Translations under genes and position numbers: made by a program
Source: Holosporales bacterium
Lineage (GTDB): Bacteria; Pseudomonadota; Alphaproteobacteria; BNTO01
Assembly: GCA_031257795.1 (NCBI GenBank)
Contig: JAIRNW010000011.1
Span: 1 to 35,344 of the forward strand
Length of the DNA: 35,344 nucleotides
Direction: 5' to 3'
Shown: piece after piece, positions 17,937 to 26,279 of the stretch
How positions within the stretch are numbered: the stretch's first letter is position 1
How the letters are laid out: each line of letters begins with the position of its first letter
The notes under the pieces: generated by a model
Told to the model about the DNA's origin: nothing
The model's database searches: none
What the model saw: only the letters and a program-made list of their open reading frames with translations

Positions 17937-18887
17937 TTATCTATCCCCTTCCACCAATTGTACGAAAACGTCCTCCAAAGATGGAGTAACATTTTCCACA
18001 TTTGCAATTGTCTCAAAATCGCCCATGCTTTGCCCATCTTTTGGGATCACGTGGAAGTGTATTCCGTATGGCTTAAAGAGGTCGCATTTTTGTGAGAAAT
18101 CACGGATTTGTTCCTTTGTTAGCTCGTTTTTCGGCGTTATGCTGTATATCTGTTGTTTAAATGTGTTTTGCTTCAGCTCTTGCCCGCTTCCAACGGCAAT
18201 AAGCTCCCCAGACCGCATCAGCGCTATCCTATTACAATTCTCCGCCTCGTCCATATAATGTGTTGTGACGAAAACGGTTTTGCCAATTTCCGTCAGCCTT
18301 TTTATGAGGGCCCAGAATTGGGCGCGCGATGCTGGGGAGACGCCGGCGGTTGGCTCATCAAGCACGACGAGCGTTGGGTTGTGGATGAGCGCGGCGACAA
18401 GGGCGATTTGCTGCTTAATGCCGCTTGGGAGATCGGCGACGAGATCAGACTCGTCTCGGTCTATTTTGACGAGCTCGAAAAGTTCGCTCTTGTTCTTTTG
18501 CATTGTTTTCCTTGGAACTTTGTGGATGGCCGCGGCGAAAGCCAAATTTTCTTTTATTGTTAAGTCGTTATATAGCGTAAATCTTTGCGACATGTAACCA
18601 ACTTTTGATTTTATGATGTCCTCTTTTCCGGGAATAAAATGCTCATTGTCGACGATTACTTCGCCGCTGGTTGCGCAGAGAAGGCCGCAGATCACACGAA
18701 TTGTTGTTGTTTTTCCGGCTCCGTTAGCGCCTAAAAAGCCGAAGATCTCTCCCTTGTTTACAAAAAAAGAGACGTCTTTCACTGCAAAAAACGAGCCGAA
18801 AACGACATTAAGATTTTTCACTTCAACTATGTGATAGGAATTCGCATTAGCAGCGTTTACATTGCTCATAATATAACACTCCGTCAC
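17937..18887 (-). CDS. ABC transporter ATP-binding protein
   Basis: FGFLGANGAGKTTTIRVICGLL Walker A; LPSGIKQQIALVAALIHNPTLVVLDEPTAGVSP signature/Walker B; adjacent to two ABC-2 permeases. Confidence 0.93.
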   Translation of the reverse strand: MTECYIMSNVNAANANSYHIVEVKNLNVVFGSFFAVKDVSFFVNKGEIFGFLGANGAGKTTTIRVICGLLCATSGEVIVDNEHFIPGKEDIIKSKVGYMSQRFTLYNDLTIKENLAFAAAIHKVPRKTMQKNKSELFELVKIDRDESDLVADLPSGIKQQIALVAALIHNPTLVVLDEPTAGVSPASRAQFWALIKRLTEIGKTVFVTTHYMDEAENCNRIALMRSGELIAVGSGQELKQNTFKQQIYSITPKNELTKEQIRDFSQKCDLFKPYGIHFHVIPKDGQSMGDFETIANVENVTPSLEDVFVQLVEGDR

Positions 18888-18894
18888 AGAAAGC

Positions 18895-19052
18895 CTGCGT
18901 GCTGCTAGCTCGAGTCAGCACCCGAACAAAGCCTGCGGACACATCGCTCGAACCAACGCCCAGACAAAGCCTGAGACTTGCCGTGGGCTCGGGACTGCCT
19001 TATCATAGCACGGTTCTATACCTGTGCTACGTCGCAATTCTTTTTGTGGCTT
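18895..19052 (-). repeat. Degenerate/compound palindromic element, family 1
   Basis: Minus strand GCCACAAAAAGAATTG...CAGGCTTTGTCTGGGCGTTGGTTCGAGC...GCAGGCTTTGTTCGGGTGCTGACTCGAGC...GCAGGCTTTCTGTGAC: repeated right-half module. Confidence 0.6.
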
Positions 19053-19063
19053 GGGACATAAAA

Positions 19064-19615
19064 CTAGAAGAACTTCGTTATAGCCATCATTATAAGTTTA
19101 ACAACAACTCCAGCGCAAAGTCCGGCTAGGATATCGTCGAACATTATGCCCAGGCTACGCAGGCCTTCCTTTTGGCTTATTTTCTTTTCGATTTGCCGTA
19201 TTGGCCATGGTTTCAGAATATCGAACAATCTGAAAAAGGCAAAGCACAGCAGCATTTTGGGAAGGCTGATGTACTCCGACGCTGCTGGAATGGCCAGCGC
19301 TATCAGCTGCCCAACAACCTCGTCTATGATCACGTATGGTGGGTCGGTGTCGTATTTTCCGGAGTGTTTCGTAGTCACGAGCTTGTTGCCGCAGCTAATG
19401 TTTTTTAGAACAACCTCAAGAGCAATCAGCGAAAGTGAAAACAAAACGAAGCAGATCACGAGCAACACTGGGCGCAAGTAGTGCGTGTGGTTGAGGGCTA
19501 CGGCTATGCAAACCCCAACAAAACTCCCAACTGTCCCCGGCATCACAGGCACAAAACCTAGCCGAAAAACAGAAACAAACGTTAAAGCGACTCCGCGCCT
19601 CGCTACAACTCCCAT
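19064..19615 (-). CDS. pgpA: Phosphatidylglycerophosphatase A
   Basis: FGFVPVMPGTVGSFVG-like N-terminus (LGFVPVMPGTVGSFVGVCIA), DPPYVIIDEVVGQLIAL, FFRLFDILKPWPIRQIEKK, GIMFDDILAGLCAGV. Confidence 0.92.
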   Translation of the reverse strand: MGVVARRGVALTFVSVFRLGFVPVMPGTVGSFVGVCIAVALNHTHYLRPVLLVICFVLFSLSLIALEVVLKNISCGNKLVTTKHSGKYDTDPPYVIIDEVVGQLIALAIPAASEYISLPKMLLCFAFFRLFDILKPWPIRQIEKKISQKEGLRSLGIMFDDILAGLCAGVVVKLIMMAITKFF

Positions 19616-19879
19616 AAGACTCCGTCCATAGGTCTATTCCTTAAGAACACACTAAATTATATACACAGTTACAACACTTTGCGTATACCCAGCCACCGAA
19701 AATTGCGATCGTTTGTAGCAATCTGCGACCGCAATTATACACAGCTAACCTGACATAGCGGATTTTTGCAGTGACTGGAAATTATCATTTATTTATGTGG
19801 ATCGGAACTTTTTGTGACTTGGTTATCCCTGCCTTTTTATGTTATACACTAGCAATATCGTCAGGGAGAGGTAGGGCGT

Positions 19880-20014
19880 ATGAAGCGTACATTTCAACCA
19901 AGTATTCTAGTGAGAAAGCGGCGGCACGGCTTTAGAGCCAGGATGTCTACACCAGGTGGGCGCCTTGTGTTGTCCGCGCGTAGGGCCAAGGGGCGGCGGC
20001 GTTTGGCTGCGTGA
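19880..20014 (+). CDS. rpmH: 50S ribosomal protein L34
   Basis: [44 protein letters not shown] (44 aa); not in ORF track because of size. Confidence 0.97.
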   Translation: MKRTFQPSILVRKRRHGFRARMSTPGGRLVLSARRAKGRRRLAA

Positions 20015-20021
20015 TTTAATT

Positions 20022-20834
20022 TTGAAGCTCGTTACATTAAGAAAACGCTCCGACTTCCTTGCGATGGCGAAGTGGGGTGTTTTCATCCGCGGAGGCGGAG
20101 TTCTCTTGCAGATTTGCAGGGCTCGTTTCGTGCCGAGGAGGCGTGCTGCCTGGAGCGCGGGTGGAGGTGCTTTTGAGAAAGGAGATTCTGAAACCGAGCC
20201 GCCTCTGCTTTTTTACGGGATAACAGCCAGCAAGAAAGTAGGAAATGCAGTAATCAGGAATCGCGCCAAACGCCGCCTCTTGGCACTCGTTAGGACGGAA
20301 CTGGCTCTGAATGTCGAGCAAAACGGGCATGGTGCCGGTGAGGCCCACTCAACTTCCCTGCCAACCCCCGCATGCGCTTGGCACAACCCCCAGACTTGCC
20401 CAGTCACCGAAAGAATTGAAGGCAGAGAACATGTAGTGCAACGTACTGCTCAATCCGAGCAGCACCGGGCTTCAGGCAAAGCCGCCGACTTTGTTGTGGA
20501 GCCGTTCGACGAACCCGCAAACTTTCGAGGGCTGGGTATAAGTAAAAATTTTGTTTTCTTGTCACAAAAAACAATAGAAGGAATTCCGTGGGGCTCCAGA
20601 AAAAAAGCAGACTTTGTCGGGGGCCCGGTTCGACGACCCAACAAACTTTTGTGGACTGGGTATAGAGGACTGGCTTTCGTTTTTATTGCGACAAAACAAA
20701 CCCCAGAATTAGAGTGGAAAAAGCTCAAAGGCGAGTTTTGCCGAGAAATTCGTGAAGGTCTTTGTAAGATAGGGCAGGGGAAAGACTCATTTCGAAAGCC
20801 TCAGAATCAAAGCTTTAGCCGTATTCGCGGCTAG
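20022..20834 (+). CDS. rnpA: Ribonuclease P protein component, enlarged by in-frame palindromic insertions
   Basis: LKLVTLRKRSDFLAMAKWG...LLFYGITASKKVGNAVIRNRAKRRLLALV...LAFVFIATKQTPELEWKKLKGEF; immediately downstream of rpmH; TTG start at 20022 proposed (track ORF begins 19956, overlapping rpmH). Confidence 0.9.
   Translation: MKLVTLRKRSDFLAMAKWGVFIRGGGVLLQICRARFVPRRRAAWSAGGGAFEKGDSETEPPLLFYGITASKKVGNAVIRNRAKRRLLALVRTELALNVEQNGHGAGEAHSTSLPTPACAWHNPQTCPVTERIEGREHVVQRTAQSEQHRASGKAADFVVEPFDEPANFRGLGISKNFVFLSQKTIEGIPWGSRKKADFVGGPVRRPNKLLWTGYRGLAFVFIATKQTPELEWKKLKGEFCREIREGLCKIGQGKDSFRKPQNQSFSRIRG
20399..20536 (+). repeat. Palindromic element, family 1, in frame within rnpA (copy 1)
   Basis: Arms CCCAGTCACCGAAAG / CTTTCGAGGGCTGGG; core CGTACTGCTCAATCCGAGCAGCACCGGGCTTCAGGCAAAGCCGCCGACTTTGTTGTGGAGCCGTTCGACGAACCCGCAAAC. 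Confidence 0.85.
20560..20660 (+). repeat. Palindromic element, family 1, shorter copy within rnpA (copy 2)
   Basis: CTTGTCACAAAAAACAA left arm; GCAGACTTTGTCGGGGGCCCGGTTCGACGACCCAACAAACTTTTGTGGACTGGG right half; GTAC apex missing. Confidence 0.75.
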
Positions 20835-20903
20835 TTTTCTCACCCCCGGATTTCGCACCGTATTAACAAAAGTTTTCCAGAAAGAACACGATGTGTATAT
20901 ACT

Positions 20904-20991
20904 CATCTCACCTGGCTCTCAGGAATTTTTTCTAAGTGAATCGCGGTCTACGAGTCGAAAAAATCCTGGTTTTCATGTTCGAAATGTATAG
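20904..20991 (-). repeat. Family 3 repeat, copy 1
   Basis: Minus strand CTATACATTTCGAACATGAAAACCAGGATTTTTTCGACTCG...CCTGAGAGCCAGGTGAGATGAG, closely similar to 28256-28346. Confidence 0.85.
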
Positions 20992-21022
20992 TATCTGTAG
21001 TATACGTGTCAAGATGGGGAAA

Positions 21023-22054
21023 TTAGCTGTGATTGGCTATATTCAACGGGTTTTTGTGACTTAACGCACTTTTCCCATCATCCTTTTCTTTCGCCACCTT
21101 AACAAACAGGTGCAAGTAAACTCGCCTTTTTAGAGCTCTTTCTATATTCAATCTCGCCCTGTGACCTATCGACTTTAGCGTTTCTCCGTTATGCCCTATC
21201 ACTATTATCTTCTGACTGTGCTTTGGAACGATAATGTCCTGGAAAAAGTGCTCAACATTACTTTGCCTTTCCAAAAACACATGCTCAACCTTCAGGGAAT
21301 ACGGGAGTTCTTGGTGCAATTGTTGGAAAATCTGCTCTCTCACGAGTTCGCTTACTAAAGCCGCTGCCTCATTGTCTGTCGTAACTTTTGCAGGCTTAAA
21401 CGTGCTGGTTTTGGTCTTTTCAAAAGTTCTTTCCTCTCTTGTTGTTACTGTGTTTACGCCATTTAATTGATCACGCGCGTCTAAACTATCCCCAAGTTTC
21501 ATTTGATTTCCTAGGCGCCCAGCTATGTATTTCCTAACATCGTCAACGCCATCATTGTTTTTCACGGAAACCATAAAAAACGCGCTGACCCTCTCGCATC
21601 CCAACCCACCAGCTTTTGGTGATTTTGTATACGTTTGAAAGACGGCTAAACGCGAAATAAGTTCTGTTTTGTTAATTTTATCAATTTTATTAAAAACAAT
21701 TATAAACTCAGACGTGTCTGCAGCATGCTTGGCAAAAATCTCTTCGATCATTCTTTGGGCATTTGCACAGTCCCTTCGCGATATATCTACAACAACCAGG
21801 ATGATGTTTTGATGCGGGCCAAACCCGCAAGAATCAGATTCCGATGGTTTCGCAGTCCCCCTAGTGTGTTGGATTCCTGGAGTGTCTAATATAGCGAAGT
21901 GAGTTTCACCAAAACTTGCGCAAACGCACAAATCGCGCTGCGTGGTTTGCGGTTTATCCGAAACGGCAGACCTATTTTCGCCAATTAATGCATTAAAGAG
22001 AGATGACTTTCCGGCATTCGGGGCTCCACATATGATAACGACACTTTCTGACAT
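21023..22054 (-). CDS. era: GTPase Era
   Basis: VVIICGAPNAGKSSLFNALIGENRSAVSDKPQTTQRD; AILDTPGIQHTRG; FNKIDKI; C-terminal KH: QKIIVIGHNGETLKSIGHRARLNIERALKRRVYLHLFVKV. Confidence 0.95.
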   Translation of the reverse strand: MSESVVIICGAPNAGKSSLFNALIGENRSAVSDKPQTTQRDLCVCASFGETHFAILDTPGIQHTRGTAKPSESDSCGFGPHQNIILVVVDISRRDCANAQRMIEEIFAKHAADTSEFIIVFNKIDKINKTELISRLAVFQTYTKSPKAGGLGCERVSAFFMVSVKNNDGVDDVRKYIAGRLGNQMKLGDSLDARDQLNGVNTVTTREERTFEKTKTSTFKPAKVTTDNEAAALVSELVREQIFQQLHQELPYSLKVEHVFLERQSNVEHFFQDIIVPKHSQKIIVIGHNGETLKSIGHRARLNIERALKRRVYLHLFVKVAKEKDDGKSALSHKNPLNIANHS

Positions 22055-22112
22055 CGTTTGCGCTAGTTACCGTCGTGTACGTACAGAAGTGAACAGCCTA
22101 CCAGCAGTGCTT

Positions 22113-22187
22113 TGGCGTCTCCTAGGGGACTCGAACCCCTGTTACCGCCGTGAGAGGGCGATGTCCTAACCGCTAGACGAAGGAGAC
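22113..22187 (-). tRNA. tRNA-Glu (anticodon CUC), CCA encoded
   Basis: Minus strand GTCTCCTTCGTCTAGCGGTTAGGACATCGCCCTCTCACGGCGGTAACAGGGGTTCGAGTCCCCTAGGAGACGCCA folds as cloverleaf; anticodon loop CTCTCAC. Confidence 0.93.
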
Positions 22188-22358
22188 TATTGATATGTAC
22201 ACTGTTGCGAGAAGAATCAAGAGCAGGAGACATGGCGCATAGATACTGAGCTAAGCCGCGCTCAACCCGAGCGGTTTCGCCCACACGGCCAAATCGCAAA
22301 CCTCGCTGGAATCCCACCCCAACACGCCAAATCTTTTGGGACTTAGCAATCCGCCAGA

Positions 22359-22526
22359 TCACTTGATCTTTGCTTCTCTGAAGACAACGTGCTTCCGAAC
22401 AACAGGATCGTATTTTTTCAATTCCAATTTTTCTGGCTTTTTTCTCGCATTCTTAGAGCGTACAACGAAAAACCCAGTTTTCGCCGTACTAACCAGTTTT
22501 ATCAAAGTACTCGCCGGCTTCGCCAT
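22359..22526 (-). CDS. rpmG: 50S ribosomal protein L33
   Basis: [55 protein letters not shown] (55 aa); too short for the track. Confidence 0.95.
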   Translation of the reverse strand: MAKPASTLIKLVSTAKTGFFVVRSKNARKKPEKLELKKYDPVVRKHVVFREAKIK

Positions 22527-22858
22527 AAATCACCTTTAACACAAAATGCTAACTCAGAACGCGACAACAACGCAAAGAAGCCGGAACGGTATCACAGCCC
22601 TCTTGTCACACGGGACCAAACCCTATTTAGGATGATAACAGAACGCATATAGTACGGCAATCAAATTCGCTTTGTGCCGCGCAGCCGCATCTGTCCTTCG
22701 CTGTCGGATGTATCCAGTTCTTTTTGTGGCCTGTGTACGCCAGTTTAAACAAATCAGTAGCTATTTACCATAATTTTAGTGTTTACATTTCCCTTTTTTT
22801 TGGAGTAGCATGCTCTATGCTCCGCTTAGGGAGCTGAGGTATTATGCTGTTGTTAGTC

Positions 22859-22982
22859 TATAGCCAATCACAAATGAGTTGTGGGCAGGAGGCGCGGAAT
22901 ACAGGCGCAGAGCTGTACTTAAACGTACTGCTCGAGCCGAGCACCGGATGACAACTCCACAAAACGATTGTGATTGGCTATA
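22859..22982 (+). repeat. Palindromic element, family 1 (clearest full copy)
   Basis: Perfect 15-bp terminal inverted repeat TATAGCCAATCACAA / TTGTGATTGGCTATA; internal GAGCTGTACTTAAACGTACTGCTC hairpin. Confidence 0.92.
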
Positions 22983-23033
22983 TAGGCTTCGTGTGATTAA
23001 AAAGCAGAGGCTCGGAAGGCTTGAGGATTTTTG

Positions 23034-23846
23034 ATGAGATTTTGGATTGTTGATACGTTTTCGTCGTCGTTATTTGAGGGGAACACTGCCGTTGTGTGTT
23101 TGCTCGAAAGGGACGTGGCAGCGCCCGTGCTTCAGAAGATCGCACGGGAATTTAATGCGCACGAGACCGTATTCGTCTCACCGGTGAGCGGGAATAATTT
23201 CCAGATAAAGTGGTTCACCCCCTTTTCCCAGGAAAGCCTCTGCGGCCACGGTCTGCTTGCCGCCGCACACGTCTTATGGAATGAAATGTCGGAAATAAGC
23301 TCGGATTTCGCCAATTTTGACACGCCAACTGGAACGATAATGGTCTCTAAGAAAGACAATAAAATCGTTTTGAGAACGCGCAAAAAAATCGACGAACCGT
23401 CGGCTTCCCCCGACCGCTTGATCAATGCTCTAGGGATTCCGCCGATTTCAGTGAGCAAGTGCGAGCAGATTTACATCGTCGAAATGTTTAGTGTTAAGCA
23501 AATAATGAAATTGGAGCCAGATATCTCGAAGCTAGAGAAGGTCCCGTGCAACGGCGTTGTTGTGACGGCAGAGTACGGGAATGACGTGCCTTATGACTTC
23601 GCGTCTAGGTTTTTCGCGCCGAGGATGGGAATCAACGAAGACCACGCTACAGTCTGGAACCACTGTTTACTTGGCCCTTACTGGAGCACGCGTCTTGGGC
23701 GCTCTTCGTTTGTCGCGGTTCAGTCTCTCAAGCGCAAAAGCGTTATTTCTGTTGAGTGTAGCGGGAATTACGTGAATATTTCTGGGGATTGCGCTGTTGT
23801 GGCGAGTGGTTCTTTGAGAAATGTGAGTGATTGGACAATTAACTAA
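23034..23846 (+). CDS. PhzF family (phenazine biosynthesis-like/epimerase fold) protein
   Basis: VDTFSSSLFEGNTAVVCLL, NAHETVFVSP, IKWFTPFSQESLCGHGLLAAAHVLW, ASRFFAPRMGINEDHATVWNHCLLGPYWS. Confidence 0.9.
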   Translation: MRFWIVDTFSSSLFEGNTAVVCLLERDVAAPVLQKIAREFNAHETVFVSPVSGNNFQIKWFTPFSQESLCGHGLLAAAHVLWNEMSEISSDFANFDTPTGTIMVSKKDNKIVLRTRKKIDEPSASPDRLINALGIPPISVSKCEQIYIVEMFSVKQIMKLEPDISKLEKVPCNGVVVTAEYGNDVPYDFASRFFAPRMGINEDHATVWNHCLLGPYWSTRLGRSSFVAVQSLKRKSVISVECSGNYVNISGDCAVVASGSLRNVSDWTIN

Positions 23847-23872
23847 ATGTATTTAAAGGTAGTGTGCAGAAT

Positions 23873-24829
23873 ATGATTTATTTTAATGAAAAAACGATAA
23901 TTCCAATAGGCGGTCCAACTGCAAGCGGGAAGTCTGCTGTGGCGCTTGGGGTTGCCGTTGGTTTAGAGGGGACTGTAGTAAACGCCGACAGTCTGCAGCT
24001 CTACAAAGATTTGCCGATTTTGACGGCCTGCCCTTCGCAAGAAGACATGAAGACGGTCACGCACCTCCTATATGGTGTGTACGACTACAACGAGACCCCG
24101 TCTGCGGGGCGCTGGCTTTCCCTGGTTTCCGATGTTATCGAGTCAGACAATTCGTCTAATGTGCTCGTAACAGTTGGTGGGACCGGTTTGTACCTCAGCT
24201 CCCTAATGTATGGGCTGTCCCCAATCCCCGATATATCCGACGGAATACGCTATCAAGTGCGCCAGCACGGGAAGGCCCTCATCATGTCTTCAGGGGAAAC
24301 CGCCCTGTACGCATGCGTTGTGAAGAAGGATCCGCTCATCGCCGGGCGCATCCACCCAAACCACACCCAGAAGCTGCTGCGCGCGTGGGAAGTTATAGAG
24401 CAGACTGGGCGTTCTATTGTATACTGGCAGACAGAGCCAAGGCGCAAGATAGACAACCCGAGATCGCCGTTGTTTGTGTTGGACCTGGACAGGCAGGCCT
24501 TGCGCGAACGCATAGAGAAGAGATGCTGGCAAATGGTTGAGCAGGGCGTGGTGGATGAGGTGCGGCGGCTGCTTGATATAACGGAGAGGAAGTTTGCGCC
24601 GATATGTAAGGCGATTGGGGTGCAGGAGTTTAGGCGACATATAGACGGGGAGTGTAGCTTGGAAGAGGCTGTGAACGATGTTGTCACGAGCGCTTGCCAG
24701 TATGCGAAGCGCCAGCAGACATGGTTCAGGACCCAGTATCAAGCTGGGGATATAATTTCGATTCCGCACGACACTCCGCAGAATCAGGCGTCGATGATCA
24801 TCAAGAGCTTGTATTCTCTAAGTGCTTAG
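23873..24829 (+). CDS. miaA: tRNA dimethylallyltransferase
   Basis: IPIGGPTASGKSAVALGVAVGLEGTVVNADSLQLYKDLPILTACPS; GGTGLYLSSLMYGLSPIPDI; KAIGVQEFRRHIDGE; AKRQQTWFRTQ. Confidence 0.95.
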   Translation: MIYFNEKTIIPIGGPTASGKSAVALGVAVGLEGTVVNADSLQLYKDLPILTACPSQEDMKTVTHLLYGVYDYNETPSAGRWLSLVSDVIESDNSSNVLVTVGGTGLYLSSLMYGLSPIPDISDGIRYQVRQHGKALIMSSGETALYACVVKKDPLIAGRIHPNHTQKLLRAWEVIEQTGRSIVYWQTEPRRKIDNPRSPLFVLDLDRQALRERIEKRCWQMVEQGVVDEVRRLLDITERKFAPICKAIGVQEFRRHIDGECSLEEAVNDVVTSACQYAKRQQTWFRTQYQAGDIISIPHDTPQNQASMIIKSLYSLSA

Positions 24830-24830
24830 T

Positions 24831-24991
24831 GTAGCCGATCACAAGTGAACTGTGGGTTCGTCGAGTCGCTCCCCAAACAAAGTCTGCGACTTCGCCGGAA
24901 GTCCGGTGGCGCTCGGCTAGTACGATTCAGTACAGCTCTGCGCCTGCGCGACGTGTCTCCTATTCCTTCTCCAAATTCTTTTTATAGCTAC
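24831..24991 (-). repeat. Palindromic element, family 1 (long form), directly after miaA stop
   Basis: GTAGCCGATCACAAGTGAACTGTGGGTTCGTCGAGTCGCTCCCCAAACAAAGTCTGCGACTTCGCCGGAAGTCCGGTG...GTACGATTCAGTACAGCTCTGCGCCTGCGCGACG...; begins 1 bp after the stop codon. Confidence 0.85.
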
Positions 24992-25328
24992 TTACAGCAT
25001 TTTATCTATCAACTTGCGCCTGCTTTTTTAGGAGCGGGAAACGCAAGCCTCTCGTGACAGAGTATCCTTCTTTTTGAGCATTCAGAGGTAGATTTTTGAG
25101 AGGAAACACGCGTGGAAGCGTGGTTGGTCGTCTATAAGCAAGCTCGCATAATAAACAGTAAAATTGAGCAAATAAACAGTGGGTTGAGCAAAACAAGCAA
25201 CCATTATGTTAATAGTAACAATGGTGCTTTTCCTTTTTGTTATTTCAATAATGTGCTACATCGTCCGCGGGTTTGTTTTTTTTAGCGAAGCGGCCGTTGC
25301 TGCTTGGTTCGTGTGTTATGGAGATGTT

Positions 25329-26225
25329 ATGTTGAAAAATGTTTGCTTTTACGCATTTGTGTCTTATATTAGTTGCAGCTATTTGTGTGATGGTGGAGTA
25401 GTGGCAGCTGTGCGACAGCCGTGGGCGGTGCAGCTGCATGCACCGGCGATTGCTGCTGCTGGCGTCTGCGGCGTAGCAGCGTTGACAGGAGTGTGGAAAT
25501 ACACGTCCGGGCGTGTTAGTGAAGTTGAAAGTTTGTGGCAAGATCGGTTCGATAAGGCTAGTAATACATGTCTTTTTAATGTGGGGATTGTTAATGCGTC
25601 GCTGGATGCCTGCAGGGCAAGTCAAGGAAGAGCCGAGAGCATGGTGGATTCTTTGCTTAGAGGTGGAACAGAGCTGTCAAAGTGCCAGGACGAGAGGAAA
25701 AGATTTTCTGATAAATTAATCGAATATTATGAGTATGTTCAAAAGACAACTGAGATGAACAATCAGCTTGTCCTCGCCAATCAGACCAACGCTGCGGAAA
25801 TAGAGCGGCTTAAGAATGAGGCGAATGTATTGAAAGAGGAAGGAAACGCTCTTCAAAGGAAAAATATATTTTTAGCAGATAAGAGTAACAGGAAGGAGGG
25901 AGAACTTGCAGAAGCCAAGGCATTCAATAGGGATCTAAGGGTAAGAATGGGTAAAGAACAAAATAAAACCGCAGTTTGTGAAAATAAAATGGCAGAATGC
26001 GAGGAGAAATTAAAGCAGAGAAAAGGTGATGCCTTAAGCTGTAATACAAGCTTAGTACTGAAAGAGAAAGAGTTTTCTCAGTACAAGGAAGGAAGTGAAG
26101 AGAGAGACCGAAATGCGCAAGAAATTTTGGTTGCTTATCGTAGGCTGCGTGCTGCAGCAAAGAAAGTAAATGATGAAAAATGGTTTTGGGAAGTGATTCC
26201 GAGCAATTTGATGCCTGAATATTAA
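25329..26225 (+). CDS. Secreted/membrane coiled-coil protein
   Basis: Start ATG 25329 preceded by GGAGATGTT; hydrophobic leader, TM (APAIAAAGVCGVAALTGVW), long charged coiled coil. Track ORF starts at 25206. Confidence 0.6.
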   Translation: MLKNVCFYAFVSYISCSYLCDGGVVAAVRQPWAVQLHAPAIAAAGVCGVAALTGVWKYTSGRVSEVESLWQDRFDKASNTCLFNVGIVNASLDACRASQGRAESMVDSLLRGGTELSKCQDERKRFSDKLIEYYEYVQKTTEMNNQLVLANQTNAAEIERLKNEANVLKEEGNALQRKNIFLADKSNRKEGELAEAKAFNRDLRVRMGKEQNKTAVCENKMAECEEKLKQRKGDALSCNTSLVLKEKEFSQYKEGSEERDRNAQEILVAYRRLRAAAKKVNDEKWFWEVIPSNLMPEY

Positions 26226-26279
26226 GTTGGGAGAAGTGGGCTGCTTAGCGATTTTTTATGGTTCTGGCCGTGGAAATGT

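Noticed and set aside
15715-18887. ABC transporter module as a novel system
   Set aside because: ATPase plus two ABC-2 permeases is a common arrangement (YbhFSR-like); ordinary
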